NCBI GenBank assembly: GCA_003427395.1
Contig: BFEA01000844.1
Span: 346,892-378,730, forward strand
Direction of reading: 5' to 3'
Length of the DNA: 31,839 bases
DNA from: Chara braunii
Lineage: Eukaryota; Streptophyta; Charophyceae; Charales; Characeae
Below, piece after piece: positions 10,421 through 20,647 of the stretch; within the stretch, counting starts at the first letter, position 1; every line of letters starts with the position of its first letter. A program made the position numbers and the translations under genes. Below the pieces are notes generated by a model, which worked only from the letters and a program-made list of their open reading frames with translations, searched no databases and was not told the DNA's origin.

Positions 10421-11135
10421 CGACAGGCTCAACGGACAGAGCACTCAATTTTTTTGGACAGAGATAGCTTTCGAACGAACAGGCTCCCTTTTTCGTGTTT
10501 GGTTCTAACAGACTCGACAGACATAACACAGAGCCAACTAGGCCAGAAGCAGCTTGCAGACAGGTCCCCTTTTCGTAACTTCGAGCCGACAAAACAGTTT
10601 TCAACCAGCCAGACAGAAACNNNNNNNNNNNNNNNNNNNNNNNNNNNNNNNNNNNNNNNNNNNNNNNNNNNNNNNNNNNNNNNNNNNNNNNNNNNNNNNN
10701 NNNNNNNNNNNNNNNNNNNNNNNNNNNNNNNNNNNNNNNNNNNNNNNNNNNNNNNNNNNNNNNNNNNNNNNNNNNNNNNNNNNNNNNNNNNNNNNNNNNN
10801 NNNNNNNNNNNNNNNNNNNNNNNNNNNNNNNNNNNNNNNNACAAAACAGTTTTCAACCAGCCAGACAGAAACAGCCTTCGAAATAGACAGGTCCCTTCTC
10901 GTGGTCGTCTCCGACAGACTCGATAGACATTACACAGATCCTATTAGGACAAGAGCAGCTTACAGGCAGGTCCCCTTGTCATAACTTCGAGCCGACAAAA
11001 CAGTTTTGCACCTGCCAGACAGAAACAACCTTCGAAATAGACAGGTCCCCTCTCGTGGTCGTCTCCGACAGACTCGACAGACATAACACAGATCCTATTG
11101 GGACAGAAGCAGCTTACAGGTCGGTCCCCTCCTTT
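10421..11135. repeat. 154-bp tandem repeat, interrupted by an assembly gap
   Basis: GACAGACTCGA-AGACAT recurs at about 10507, 10913 and 11067, and ACAAAACAGTTTT recurs at 10589, 10841 and 10995. The intact period after the gap is 154 bases, and both markers keep an 82-base spacing in each copy. A shortened copy starts near 10421. The array contains 220 Ns. On the minus strand it lies upstream of the LINE ORF2; whether it is a repeated 5' UTR of that element is untested. Confidence 0.85.
10621..10840. other. Assembly gap (220 N) flanked by identical 32-bp ends
   Basis: All 220 positions are N. The 32 bases before the gap and the 32 bases after it are identical, beginning ACAAAACAGTTTTCAACC and ending GACAGAAAC. 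The flanking copies fall 252 bases apart, which is not a multiple of the 154-base period, so the gap length is probably a placeholder. Confidence 0.98.
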
Positions 11136-11716
11136 TTAGTCATCCGATGGTGACTCGCACGCCCTCTGTTCTTACCCCCGCGTGTCGCTCCAGCCCATCC
11201 CCTACCCCTTCGAAAGGCTCGAGGAGTGGGAGGGGACCTTCTGGTTAAGCGCAAAGGGGAGCCACTGATTAGCTGGACCGCGACTAAAACTTTGCTGCGA
11301 ACCTTAAAAAAAGCAGACAACTAGTCGGCCAGGGCTCGATTGAGCATTAGCAAGCGTCTCTATCGGGAACGAGAGATTTTACTTCGAGCTGGTCAGGGCC
11401 ATCGAGGCTGAGAACATCAAAAGGGACTAGCAGAACGGCTAAGCCGTGCTTGAGCACAGCGAGCGACCTTGCCGAGACTGAGCACTACCGCCGCGAGATG
11501 AGCTCGTCACCGAGTCCAGACCAAGGCGCAGGTGCGGCTCTGTGAGCTCCTCGCCAAGATCAGTTTGTAACCGCAGAACTTCGAGAATGGAGCGGAGAAT
11601 TCGTCGCCGAGTTAGGCTCGTAATAGCGGGAGCTAGTTCGGTGCGAAAAGTAGGTCGCAGAGTCCCGTCCGCGATCACCGAGCACGGCGCTGAGCTATGA
11701 GCGCCTCGCCATGTTC
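11136..11716. other. No recognisable gene; decayed repeat sequence
   Basis: There is no credible gene. From about 11440 onward, words such as GAGCTCGTCACCGAG and GAGCACTACCG resemble the 102-bp minisatellite that follows, so the right half is probably its degenerate edge. Confidence 0.4.
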
Positions 11717-12295
11717 GCAGAGAGAAGGCGCCTAGCGAAAGCTCACCGACGAGCTCCGACCGTCGTCGCTATGCACGAGCGCCTATGGAGAGCTCGTCCC
11801 CCAGTTCAGATCGTAGTCGCAGAGAGAACGCACCGAGCGAAGAGCTCGTCACCGAACTTGAATCGTAGTGGCCGTGCGCAGGCGGCGGTGAAGAACTCGT
11901 CTCCCAGTTCAGCAGAGAGCACGCGCCGAGCGAAGAGCACGTCACCGATCTTCAATCGTAGTTGCTGCGCACAGGCGGCAGCGAAGAACTCGTCTCCCAG
12001 TTCAGATCGTAGTCGCAGAGAGCACGCGCCGAGTGAAGAGCTCATCGCCGAACTTTAATCGTAGTCGCCACGCACAGGCGGCTGTGAAGAACTCTTCTGC
12101 CAGTTCAGATCGTAGCCGCAGAGAGCACGCACCAAGCAAAGAGCTCGTCACCGTCGTTCAATCGTAGTAGCTGCGCACAGGCGCCTGTAAGAGCCCGTCT
12201 CTCAAGTTCAGCTCATAGTCACAGAGATCACACACCGAACGAAGAGCTCGCCACCAGACCTCAATCGCAGTCGCTGCAGACAGGCGCCAGCGCAG
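11717..12295. repeat. Minisatellite, about 102-103 bp unit
   Basis: The word GCAGAGAG starts units at 11717, 11819, 11912, 12015 and 12118, and a diverged unit starts at 12220. The spacing is 102, 93, 103, 103 and 102 bases; the 93-base unit lacks part of TTCAGATCGTAGTC. Each unit contains a GAGCTCGTC word and a CGCACAGGCG word. A 115-codon plus-strand ORF (11711-12058) runs through it but is carried by the repeat and ends where the unit becomes 103 bases, so it is unlikely to be a selected protein. Confidence 0.85.
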
Positions 12296-12297
12296 TC

Positions 12298-12327
12298 TCT
12301 CTCTCGCCGACTCCTCTCTCCCTCTCT

Positions 12328-12390
<63 letters not shown>
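12298..12390. repeat. (CT)n microsatellite
   Basis: A CT dinucleotide run is interrupted near its left end and pure to 12390. On the minus strand it adds an Arg-Glu run to an ORF at 12208-12717, which is therefore partly artefactual. Confidence 0.98.
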
Positions 12391-12393
<3 letters not shown>

Positions 12394-13955
12394 AGTCCGG
12401 TCGTCATCGAGCACTGCCTGGGACCGCCGTGTGCTCCGTGCGCTGCTTGCGCGTCCTCTCCCCTCTCGTACGCTCCCTTTTCTCGATCTCGTTCCTTCTT
12501 TTATACTCTTTTCCTGATTCCCCTCGGCGCCGCTCTTCCACATTCTCCTTGTCCTCAACTCACCCCCCCAGGCGCCAAACTCCAATTTTTCGGCTAAATT
12601 CTTCTTCCCATTTTCCCGCCCAAACCTCTCACTCCTTCCTCCTTCACACCTCGATCCCGTTTCTTTTCTCTCTTCCAATAGAAGCTCCTTCTCGTCCCAT
12701 TCTACCGGATCGCGCATTTCGAGAGCTCAACCCCCTCTCTGACCACCTCATCCTCACTCTCCTCCGTTCCTCCCCCGTTGCCTCCGTAGGGCGCCCCCTC
12801 CTCGGTTACCTCGCGCCCGTTGCTTCCCGCTCCTTTTCCTCCCGACGGTTAGCAAGAACTTAAGGCGCGCGCGCCTTCAGACAAAAGTGGTTATCAAGAA
12901 GATCCGTGGGCGCGCTTTCTTCCGACATGCTGAATTTTTGTGTGTGCTCAATCTCTTCCCTCTTTTACCTCCTCCCCCTCTTGGCCGATCCCCACCCTTC
13001 CGGGTTCACCACTCCCATTCTCCCTGCGACCCTGGTGGTTTTGGCCCTTCGATCCTTCTTCTTCCCGCAGGCACCCACCCGCCTGTCGAAGCTACCAGCT
13101 TCACTAGCTTTCGTTCATTCACGTATCCTTCTCATGGCCCATCAATGCAGCCCCAGCTATCTGCATCCTCCGAATGCGCTCCGTCTTTTCACCCCACACC
13201 TCCACTGATCTTCCGCGGAGCACCCCCCTTCGGTTCAGCAGCCGAGAGAGCTCAATACCAGGATGCTTCCCCTACCTTGCTTCTCTTGGCGATCCGGCTT
13301 CCACCCAGCGTCAAAATGAGAGATCCTTGTTCCGCTATCCTGTGGCCCACCTGTCTCAAAATCATGCCCTTTTGCATGCTTAGTGCAAAAAAACCCAATC
13401 GACCGAAGCTTCATCATGGCTTTCCCCAGCACTGTCCTCGGCCCCACTCCGGCCTCCAGTTGGGGATGCAGTTCCCACAGCCCCTTTTGCCATGATCGTA
13501 ACATGCTCAATCGAGCCTTACCCCGTGGCTCAGGAGCGCTTCTCGGGCCGTCTCTACAAGCTTCACGGCCTTTGGTAATTAATGCGTGTGCTTCCCCCGA
13601 CACTGCCCTCCTTCAGTATTTTTCCTCCTTAGTTTCAACGTCCGCTGCTTTTCCCTTTTCATCCAAATGCTCCCTCAAAACCTCTGGCTTTTCATCTACT
13701 TTGGGCCCCGCTCGCGACCACTGTCCCGGGTTGCTTTCCCTGCTTGTCCATAGGTTAGTACGAAGGCTGAGAACCCCAAGAGTCTTCTCAATTCCATTAG
13801 TCAAACGCAACCATACATCAAACCATGCAAAAACAAAGAAGACATTCCCCAAATCCTTTCTTGTTGGACTAAAAAGGGAGTACTCGGCTGGTACGCAGCC
13901 GCACGACACCGTTCCGGAGAACCCTTGATAAGCAAATGTATAGGTCTTCCTTTGA
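12391..13955. other. C/T-rich sequence without recognisable gene
   Basis: Several overlapping ORFs of 100-202 codons exist on both strands (for example 12887-13495 plus, 13235-13603 minus, 13613-13909 minus). They are biased to Ser/Pro/Leu by pyrimidine-rich DNA and show no domain I can name. The minus-strand ORFs have the same orientation as the LINE ORF1 relic to the right and could be its 3' continuation or an unrelated insertion. Confidence 0.35.
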
Positions 13956-14259
13956 CTAGAATGAATCAGCCTTTACCTGTTGGAGAGGGAGCTCCATCAG
14001 GGCTCCATGATTGAACCACTTCAAGTTGGAGTCCGTGTCTTCTTCAAACAGGACATACAAATCAGTGGAGGCCACCCGCATCAAACCTTCAAATTGGGGA
14101 AGGGTCGCGAGTATTCCGGCTGGATAATGGTGGCACAAGAAGGGTTCCGCCTTTTTTTTTAAATCATTGTACCTCGGGCCGGGAAGGGACCTGATCTTGT
14201 AAAAACCCCATCATGGCAATGTGAACCCCCCTTGTATTGGGGAGAGTCCGATCTCCATC

Positions 14260-16805
14260 CTATCGTCCGCGTGCCTTAGTGGAATGACTGTCACCCCCCT
14301 CTTTCTGTGCTAGGGGTTTTTCATATTGACCCACTTCCACCAATTGTCCGCGTTTTTTGTGACGCGCTTGGCCGATGTTGTGATTGGCATGTACCATTGC
14401 TCGTTCCTCCCCTAGGCCATCCGGGGATGGTTGTTGTTGCTCTGGGGGGTGGAACTGTCGGGCTGTGAGGTGGCGGATCCATTGAAAGATCTCTGGCCAA
14501 GAAATATGGGGGGGGGGGCTGCCTTCTAGGGCCTTTTGAAGGGTCAAGCTTTTGTCTAGAATGGTGAATAGTTGAGCGTAAGTGCAGTCCCAAAAATCTT
14601 GTGAGGCACCCGGATGTTGGGCTCGAAAGCCATCTACCAGCCATTCAGCGATAGTTTCAAGTTTTTGTTCGGTATCCATATCGGCTGGAGGTGCCCCAGT
14701 GTCCTCCTGATGGTCAATGTCCATCGCAGCCACGTCCGGGGGAGGGGGGAAGCAAGGCAGAAGGTTCCTCAATCTCCATAGGTTGCGGGCCAAAGGCCCT
14801 CTCAAGGTGATCTACGACCCCCTTGAGGCGGTCCTCTGCGTTGGGTTCCTTCTGCCCACCCCCTACCTGCTTATCTTTCTTCCCCGATATCTCAGCCTTT
14901 TGCTGGTTGTTTTCGTGCCTGGGCCCAAAACTCCAATGGGGCCTCTGCATGCAAAGCTTGCAGTCTTGCCATAATCCATTCCAAAATTTGCAGCATCGAG
15001 GTTTTTGGACTCTGTACCAGCTCCAGGTTTGTCGGATTGTCCCTCCCTTCCACACCCAGCTCCAGAGCGCCCCCATATGGATCCTTCGTACCCGTGGAGG
15101 ATAGTTGATGATTGGAGGATTGCAAATCGGTAACCTCGCCTTTTTGCTCGGCCCACATGGCTTGCAGTCTCTCCTGGTCCCTATCCCCCAATAGCGCCCC
15201 CTCACCTGCGTCCGAACCCTCAAACTCTATGTCCAACAGGGCAAATCTGTTTTTTCCTGCATCCTGCTTTTCTCCCCCTTCTTTAGTCCGGGACAGCACC
15301 CTTCCCCCACCATTCATCCGGGACTATGGGCCCCTTCGTTGCCCTTTTTGTAGGGTTTTTGGCTGCGTCTGATTCCCTTGCTCTGTGATATAGTCTTCTG
15401 GTGCCGGGCCTAATTTCCTCCTCTCAAAATTGCCCTGATCCGTCCCCCCGCCAGCTGTGGGACCAACAGGTCCCAGTACTAAGTGGGACTCTACTGTCTT
15501 CGGAGGCGTCCAGGAAGGTGGGGATTTGGAAACCAAGTTGGGATCCCCTGATCTGTCCCATATCCAGTCGATGGATACCCCTCTCTCATCAACCTCGTCT
15601 ACGTAGACCCACCCTTCATGCCCCGGGTCTACAGTTCGCCAATGTGTGCTCCTAAAGGGGTCCTGAATTAGACGCCCGGTAGCCCTGACCTGGTTAACGG
15701 GGTGGAGGGGGCAAACCGGGTCTATATATAGGTGTCCATAGGCCTGACACTTGAAACACCATTGTCTCAACTTGTGAGTCGTGTGTATCTTGTAATCCTT
15801 GTCTCCGACACGGAAGGGAATTATATCGTCTACTGAGAATAGTCGTCCCTCAGGGAGGTCTATTGCTAACATGAAGTATTATCCCTTCTAGCGACGTGAG
15901 GAGGGAGGTCGTCAATGAAATCAATTATATCAAAAATTTCCCCAAAATCCTGTACAAATGCCGCCTGGATTTCGATAGGGATGTGTCGAAACTAAACCCA
16001 AAAGTGTTATGCCATCATCCTCTCCCTTCTCTCCTCCGAATGTTGCTGCTTCGGGGGAGCCCATGTATAAATTCTAACTTCGGACCTCTCACAACGGATT
16101 GCCTTCCAACTATCCATCGCTTGTTTATCCGTTTCATACGTACAAATGACAGTGACTGTAGATACCAAAATCAGTCGGAGCAAGAACAAGTCTTGCGCTT
16201 CTTCTATGCTTCCTCTAAGGGAAGCCCATCTCTTTCATATCCACCCCACTTTGTCATTTGTAGATTTGAAGGTGGCATCATCGTGGAACACCCAGTTGCT
16301 GGCGTGTTTTGTCTACAGGTCATTTTTTACTTTGACTTTTTCAGCCGGCAGGGCATTAACTAACGAGGATTTGCCCCTCTCGTTGATGACCTTGGGCTCA
16401 GACATGGTAAGGAGCCTGGTCAAAAAGAAAGCACCGACAGACGACAGGTTGTCCAGGGGGATTTTCCATTCTCGCCCTTCCCCCTTCCTTAGACTGCCCT
16501 TGCACCGCTATCGTTTATCCCGCGTGTGGTTTACGTAAGCGATCAGCCTAGGAGGGGGAAGAGGGGGAGTGGGTCCTTGGGAGGGGGGTGGAAGGATGGG
16601 TGTCTTCGACCCCCTTGGAATGGTGGGCGGCGGGGGTGACCTGCCTCCCATCAATTTTGTCTCCTGCTACCCCTTGTACTCCTCCAGCCAATCGTTTGTC
16701 CGCATGCTGCCGCATGGCCCCTCGATATAACAGGGTGGACTCCAATCTCTTTTGTGCCCTTTGATATTTGTGCCCTGATCTTATGACATTTTCGGATGTT
16801 TCCAT
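14260..16805 (-). pseudogene. LINE ORF1 (RNA-binding, CCHC zinc knuckle), broken
   Basis: LINE ORF1 proteins coat element RNA in the ribonucleoprotein. On the minus strand the relic starts near 16805 (METSENVIRSGHKYQRAQKR) and passes MSEPKVINERG. It then reads ICTYETDKQAMDSWKAIRCERSEVRIYTWAP, which resembles the DUF4283 region of plant LINE ORF1. It continues through LAIDLPEGRLFSVDD and FRVGDKDYKIHTTHKLRQW to a zinc knuckle WCFKCQAYGHLYIDPVCP near 15730-15770, spaced C-x2-C-x4-H-x6-C rather than the usual x4. A low-complexity acidic tail extends in shifted frames to about 14260. Stops and frameshifts are frequent. It faces the same way as ORF2 at 5103-9991 but lies 4 kb from it, so they may not be one insertion. 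Confidence 0.75.
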
Positions 16806-17149
16806 GGAGACCTTAACAAGGTGTTTACTCTCCCTCGTCCTTCTACAGCTGCTTGTGGCACCCTAAGTCAGGGTAATTAATAGTATTAATAGTACGTATC
16901 TAACTATCATTGTCCACGATCGGGTTTGCGCACCTTTCTTGTCACTAACCTCTTCTTCCCCCTCCTCTTCACTCGTTTCCCACACCTCTTACCTCGCCCT
17001 CTTTCCTCCCACAGCCGCCCTCTTCCTCAAACCACAATCGGGTCTATAGCTTCCAGTTGTACCTCAATGCACCCCACGCCTCTTCCTTTGGCTTTCTCCA
17101 CCGAGTGCCACTGTCCCTTCTTCTTCTGACTTCTTTCTCTGTCGGTGTT
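16806..17149. other. Pyrimidine-rich flank of ORF1 relic
   Basis: Short AT-rich piece (16860-16920), then C/T-rich sequence leading into the minisatellite. No gene, tRNA or promoter element is recognisable. Confidence 0.4.
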
Positions 17150-17445
17150 TTCTTGTATCTCCCTTGCCCTCATTTCCTTCCTCATTCAATTTCCAAATCA
17201 GGTTTTCCTCGCCTGCCTCGTTTCCTTCCTCCTTCCCCTTCCAAATCGTGTCTAACTATCACTGTCCACGCTGAGACCCTTCTCCTCTCGGCTGGTCAAC
17301 TCTCCTTTCTAAGGCGGTATTCTCTTGTATCACCCTTGCCCTCGCTTCCTTCATCCTTCCCCTTCCAAATCACGTTTTCCTCGCCTCCCTCGTTTACTTC
17401 CTCAATCCACTTCCAAAACCCGTTTTCCTCACCTCCCTCTTAGCA
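17150..17445. repeat. C/T-rich degenerate minisatellite
   Basis: Blocks such as TTCCTTC-TCC-TTCCCCTTCC, AAATC and TTTTCCTCGCCT-CCTCG recur at irregular spacing, including two larger similar segments around 17160-17250 and 17330-17445. The Ser/Pro/Phe-rich ORFs across it come from this composition. Confidence 0.6.
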
Positions 17446-17538
17446 ATAGCAGGGATACAATTGTGGCTTATCGACTATCTCACGTACAATCTCCAAAATC
17501 ATTCCTACCCCAATCGCATTCTCCCAATCCCCTATTCA

Positions 17539-17570
17539 CAAAAAAAAAAAAGAAAAAAAAAAGGGGGGGG
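17539..17570. repeat. A-rich then G-rich tract at 5' edge of a LINE
   Basis: Two A runs separated by a G are followed by eight Gs. LINE ORF2 homology on the plus strand begins immediately afterwards, so this tract marks the truncation junction of that element. Confidence 0.7.
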
Positions 17571-19576
17571 AATATGCCCTGAATGGATTTCAAAACAAGC
17601 CTTAGCAAAAATGGAAGTATGGAAAGATAAACACACCTCCTTGATAGGAAGGTCGTTGGTCATAAACGATGTTATTCTGGCCTCCATATGGTATAAATCA
17701 ACAGTATGGGCAATAGATAAAAAGGGTTTAAAGACCCTACAAAGACAAGTAGCATCCTTCCTTTGGAGAGAAAATCACGAATTCCAAAATGTCATAAGTA
17801 GAGTTGTCTAGCAAGCAGTCATCCAACCCAAGACAAAAGGAGGTTTGGGTATCCTGGACCCAGCTACACAAGCTATGACTCTTTCAATACAATGGATAAA
17901 AAAATTGTTTTCAACCCACAAACTTTTTGGATTCCACTGGCTTGGGAAGAAATTTCACGTCTAGCACCAATGACACCAAATGAAACGGATCCAATGGTTT
18001 GATTGGAAAACCGCTCTTGAACTCTTCCAAATGGTAAAATACAAAACCCACAGAACCTGGGTCAAACAAAGGGGCTATAGACCAGCAGTGAGATCAGATA
18101 TTAAGCACGACCTGTTTTGGCTAGACCTCCTCAAAACTTGGAGAAATTTACCCCTCCCAGACAAGATCCCCCCAAAAAGATGGGAAAACGTTTGCCAACA
18201 ACCTCTTTTTAATAATAGATGGATCACTAACTCTCATCGAAGAACACTCCAATGTATGGATTCACCGTGGAGAGGATGGGTGAAAAATGGTATTTTCATA
18301 ATTGGGGACTCTCATGCAACGAGATAAAGGATTGGCATCCCCCGTCTGTTCTCCATTCACGCCTAGGGTATTGCAAGCAATCCACAAAAATGCCCTTGAA
18401 AAACTAATAAAATGAATTCCATTCGAATGGGTTAGGATACTGAAGAACGGTCCTGAGTTACAAGAAGGAGACTGGGTTGGTCATTAAGATAATACACAAC
18501 AAGTGGAGAGTGTAGTAATAACAGGAGATGATCGAAAGGTTCTGGTGGCTCTTTCCTCACTGGTACACAACAATATTATATTGAACCTCAAATCTCAAGA
18601 AACTAAGTGGTATCAAGAGGATCAAGTATTCAGAATCAAAATTTTGCAAGCTAAGGAAAAATGGATTGCGTTTCAACCGACTCGTTCAATAGACAAACTG
18701 GCATTGGATCCGGCTAGCTGGATCTGGTCCGCCCAATAGGCAAAGGGAGAATGGGGGTCCGTAAATTACACACTTAAACAATTAAATCCACTTACCGGAT
18801 GCTCAGGCCTAGACTGAATTTAAGAGACAAGGTGGAGGTTAGATGGATGAAACATCTAAACGTAGCCAAGGAGGACCTACGATCCATTAAATGGCTTAAA
18901 ACCATTAAATCCAAACCAGCTAACGTGGCTTCACTACAATGGAAGATAGACCACTGCTGCCTACCAACAGTGGATTGGCTCATTGATAAGACCTCCCTAT
19001 AACAGAACGGTTTGGCCTCCCCATGGTGTAAATTTTGTGCCTCATCATTCTCTTCTAGAAACATTCCAGAAACCATAGAGCATATCTTCTTGGGATGCCC
19101 AGGTGCAGTCTGGCTATGGAGATGGTGGGATAGGATATGGAATCATCTCGAGACCACCCAATCATGGCCTTGGAATCGGAAAGCATTGTTGTGTGAAACC
19201 TGGCAACCCACCCCATCGGACGCCTTCACTCTCAATCTATACAAAACAGGAAGAAGAACAATTATTTTGGCATTATGGCACAAACACTGTACTTTTGAGA
19301 TGGAAGGGGCCCGACTTGGTGGCCCATAATTTACAGATTCAATTAAACAACAAGTGCAAACTGTCATCACATCAAAATGGGAAATTATCAAAGCAAAAAT
19401 AAAATCCATGTCCACCAAAAAAGAAATAACACATCAAACAATTTTGTGGTGACTGGCTTGGGGGACCCCAGGGGGGGAAGATGGGAGAAATTAAGTGGAA
19501 TGGGGCAGGGGAGGGAAATCAGGATGGAAGTCAAACTCAGATATGCAGAGATCACATAATTTGTTTCAATGATTGA
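17570..19576 (+). pseudogene. 5'-truncated LINE ORF2 C-terminal half, AT-rich subfamily
   Basis: Homology to ORF2 starts after the catalytic RT core: CPEWISKQALAKMEVWKDKHTS, SLVINDVILASIWYK, KGGLGILDPATQ, RWENVCQQPLFNNRW, then zf-RVT (SLQWKIDHCCLPTVDWL, CKFC near 19030, ETIEHIFLGCP). The tail reads DWLGGPQGGKMGEIKWNG and stops at TGA 19574-19576. Internal stops occur (for example the TAG ending the first segment at 17809-17811, and TAA after WLIDKTSL). Each block matches one in the minus-strand ORF2, but codon choice and base composition differ, so it is a separate subfamily. The endonuclease and most of RT are absent, as expected for 5' truncation during target-primed reverse transcription. 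Confidence 0.9.
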
Positions 19577-19851
19577 ATAAGTCTGGATCCTTCAGTTCCT
19601 CTACGCCCCTCATCGGATTTCCCAAAACTACGTCTACAATCTTCACTGAGTCTGGTGCCGCTAAGTTGGTATGGCTCAAATTAGAGGAGGCAGGCGGAGA
19701 AAAAGCCTGGTTTGTTTCCATTCAATAGTTGTCAAGATGGCAGTTTCCAAACGAAACCTTGTCAAGAAGCAAGGTTCCAAACTTATGGTTTTGTAATGAG
19801 TAAACTTAGTGTTGGTTTTTTACTGACTTCATTATAAAAATTTGAAGTTCC
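19577..19851. other. LINE 3' flank, no gene
   Basis: Follows the stop of the plus-strand ORF2. No poly(A) tail longer than a few As is visible, so the 3' end of that LINE is undefined. GAAACCTTGTCAAGAAGCAAGGTTCC near 19750 is a small inverted repeat (AACCTTG/CAAGGTT). Confidence 0.45.
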
Positions 19852-19968
19852 CCACTACTGTCTTCCCCCGAACATAACGCACCCTAAAAAGGAATGTATA
19901 CAAGCTATATTTTCGGCCACATACAGCCAAAATGAGGGTGCATTGTGTTCGGGGGAATCCGGCAGTGG
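19852..19968. mobile_element. Foldback/MITE-like element with about 34-bp terminal inverted repeats
   Basis: The left end CCACTACTG-TTCCCCCG is mirrored by the right end as CCACTGCCG-TTCCCCCG. The inner 23 bases (19863-19885 against 19935-19957) match at 21 positions, and the outermost ten match imperfectly. Between them lie about 50 bases with no coding capacity. CACT termini recall CACTA-type ends, but no target-site duplication is obvious, so the superfamily is unassigned. Confidence 0.75.
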
Positions 19969-20098
19969 ATAAGGGGATACAAACTAGTAGGCATAATTAT
20001 GATCTGGCACCCACAAAAGGGTGAAGAGGTTTTGATCCCTTCTTCAGCTGGGGAAAAAAGTCAACTTTTATTCCTTGATGTACTTGATATATTTGAGG

Positions 20099-20149
20099 GA
20101 CGTTGGACCCATTTCCAGCAGGTGCAACTCCCCACCAATAGATGGAGCG
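20099..20149 (+). repeat. LINE-type tail motif, copy 2
   Basis: TTGGACCC-ATTTCCAGCAGGTG-CTCCCCACCAATAGATGGAGCG matches the copies at 4608-4659 (minus) and 28069-28121 (plus). It lies inside a 121-codon ORF (19945-20310), but the other copies suggest an untranslated origin. No hairpin or poly(A) follows here. Confidence 0.7.
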
Positions 20150-20557
20150 TTTTTTTGGCCGTTCATGGGGTATCGCATGTCTCTCTCATATCACCGCCGA
20201 TTCTGCATTCGTTTGGCCGAGGTAGTGATCGGATTCACCGGGAGTCATGTACCGGTGCTGATGAGGGAACGGCGTGGAGGGGAGGCAGATGTCGGAGGAA
20301 ATTGAACTAAGACAGGCCAGACATGAGGAAGGAAGTCAACGACAGAATGTACGTGGGGAAAAGATGATGAGGAGGGAGCAGCAATAGGATGAGAAAGAGG
20401 ATGCCACAAGGAAGGTAAGGGCACTTACCTGACCGAAGTGCGGGGCTAGAAACTTACCAGTTGGCTCGTACGGTCGTCTCCCCACCCACGGCTCATAGCG
20501 GGACTCCAACGAATCTGGCCACTCGCACGGCCAGGTGCATCCATGCAGTAGGAACTG

Positions 20558-20561
<4 letters not shown>
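20150..20561. other. No recognisable gene
   Basis: Mixed sequence, GA-rich from about 20310 to 20410. The ORF ending at 20310 shows no domain. Nothing else is supported. Confidence 0.4.

Positions 20562-20645
<84 letters not shown>
20562..20645. repeat. (GA)n microsatellite
   Basis: Uninterrupted GA dinucleotides for about 84 bases. Arg-Glu and Ser-Leu repeat ORFs crossing it are artefacts. Confidence 0.99.

Positions 20646-20647
<2 letters not shown>

Noticed and set aside
11711-12058. 115-codon repetitive ORF as a real protein
   Set aside because: The frame follows the minisatellite unit and is lost as soon as units become 103 bases.
12208-12717. 169-codon minus-strand ORF
   Set aside because: A large part is an Arg-Glu run from the CT microsatellite and minisatellite; no domain is visible.
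13383-13928. 181-codon plus-strand ORF, and the opposing ORFs at 13235-13603 and 13613-13909
   Set aside because: Ser/Pro-rich translation of pyrimidine-rich DNA; both strands are open over the same bases and neither shows a domain.
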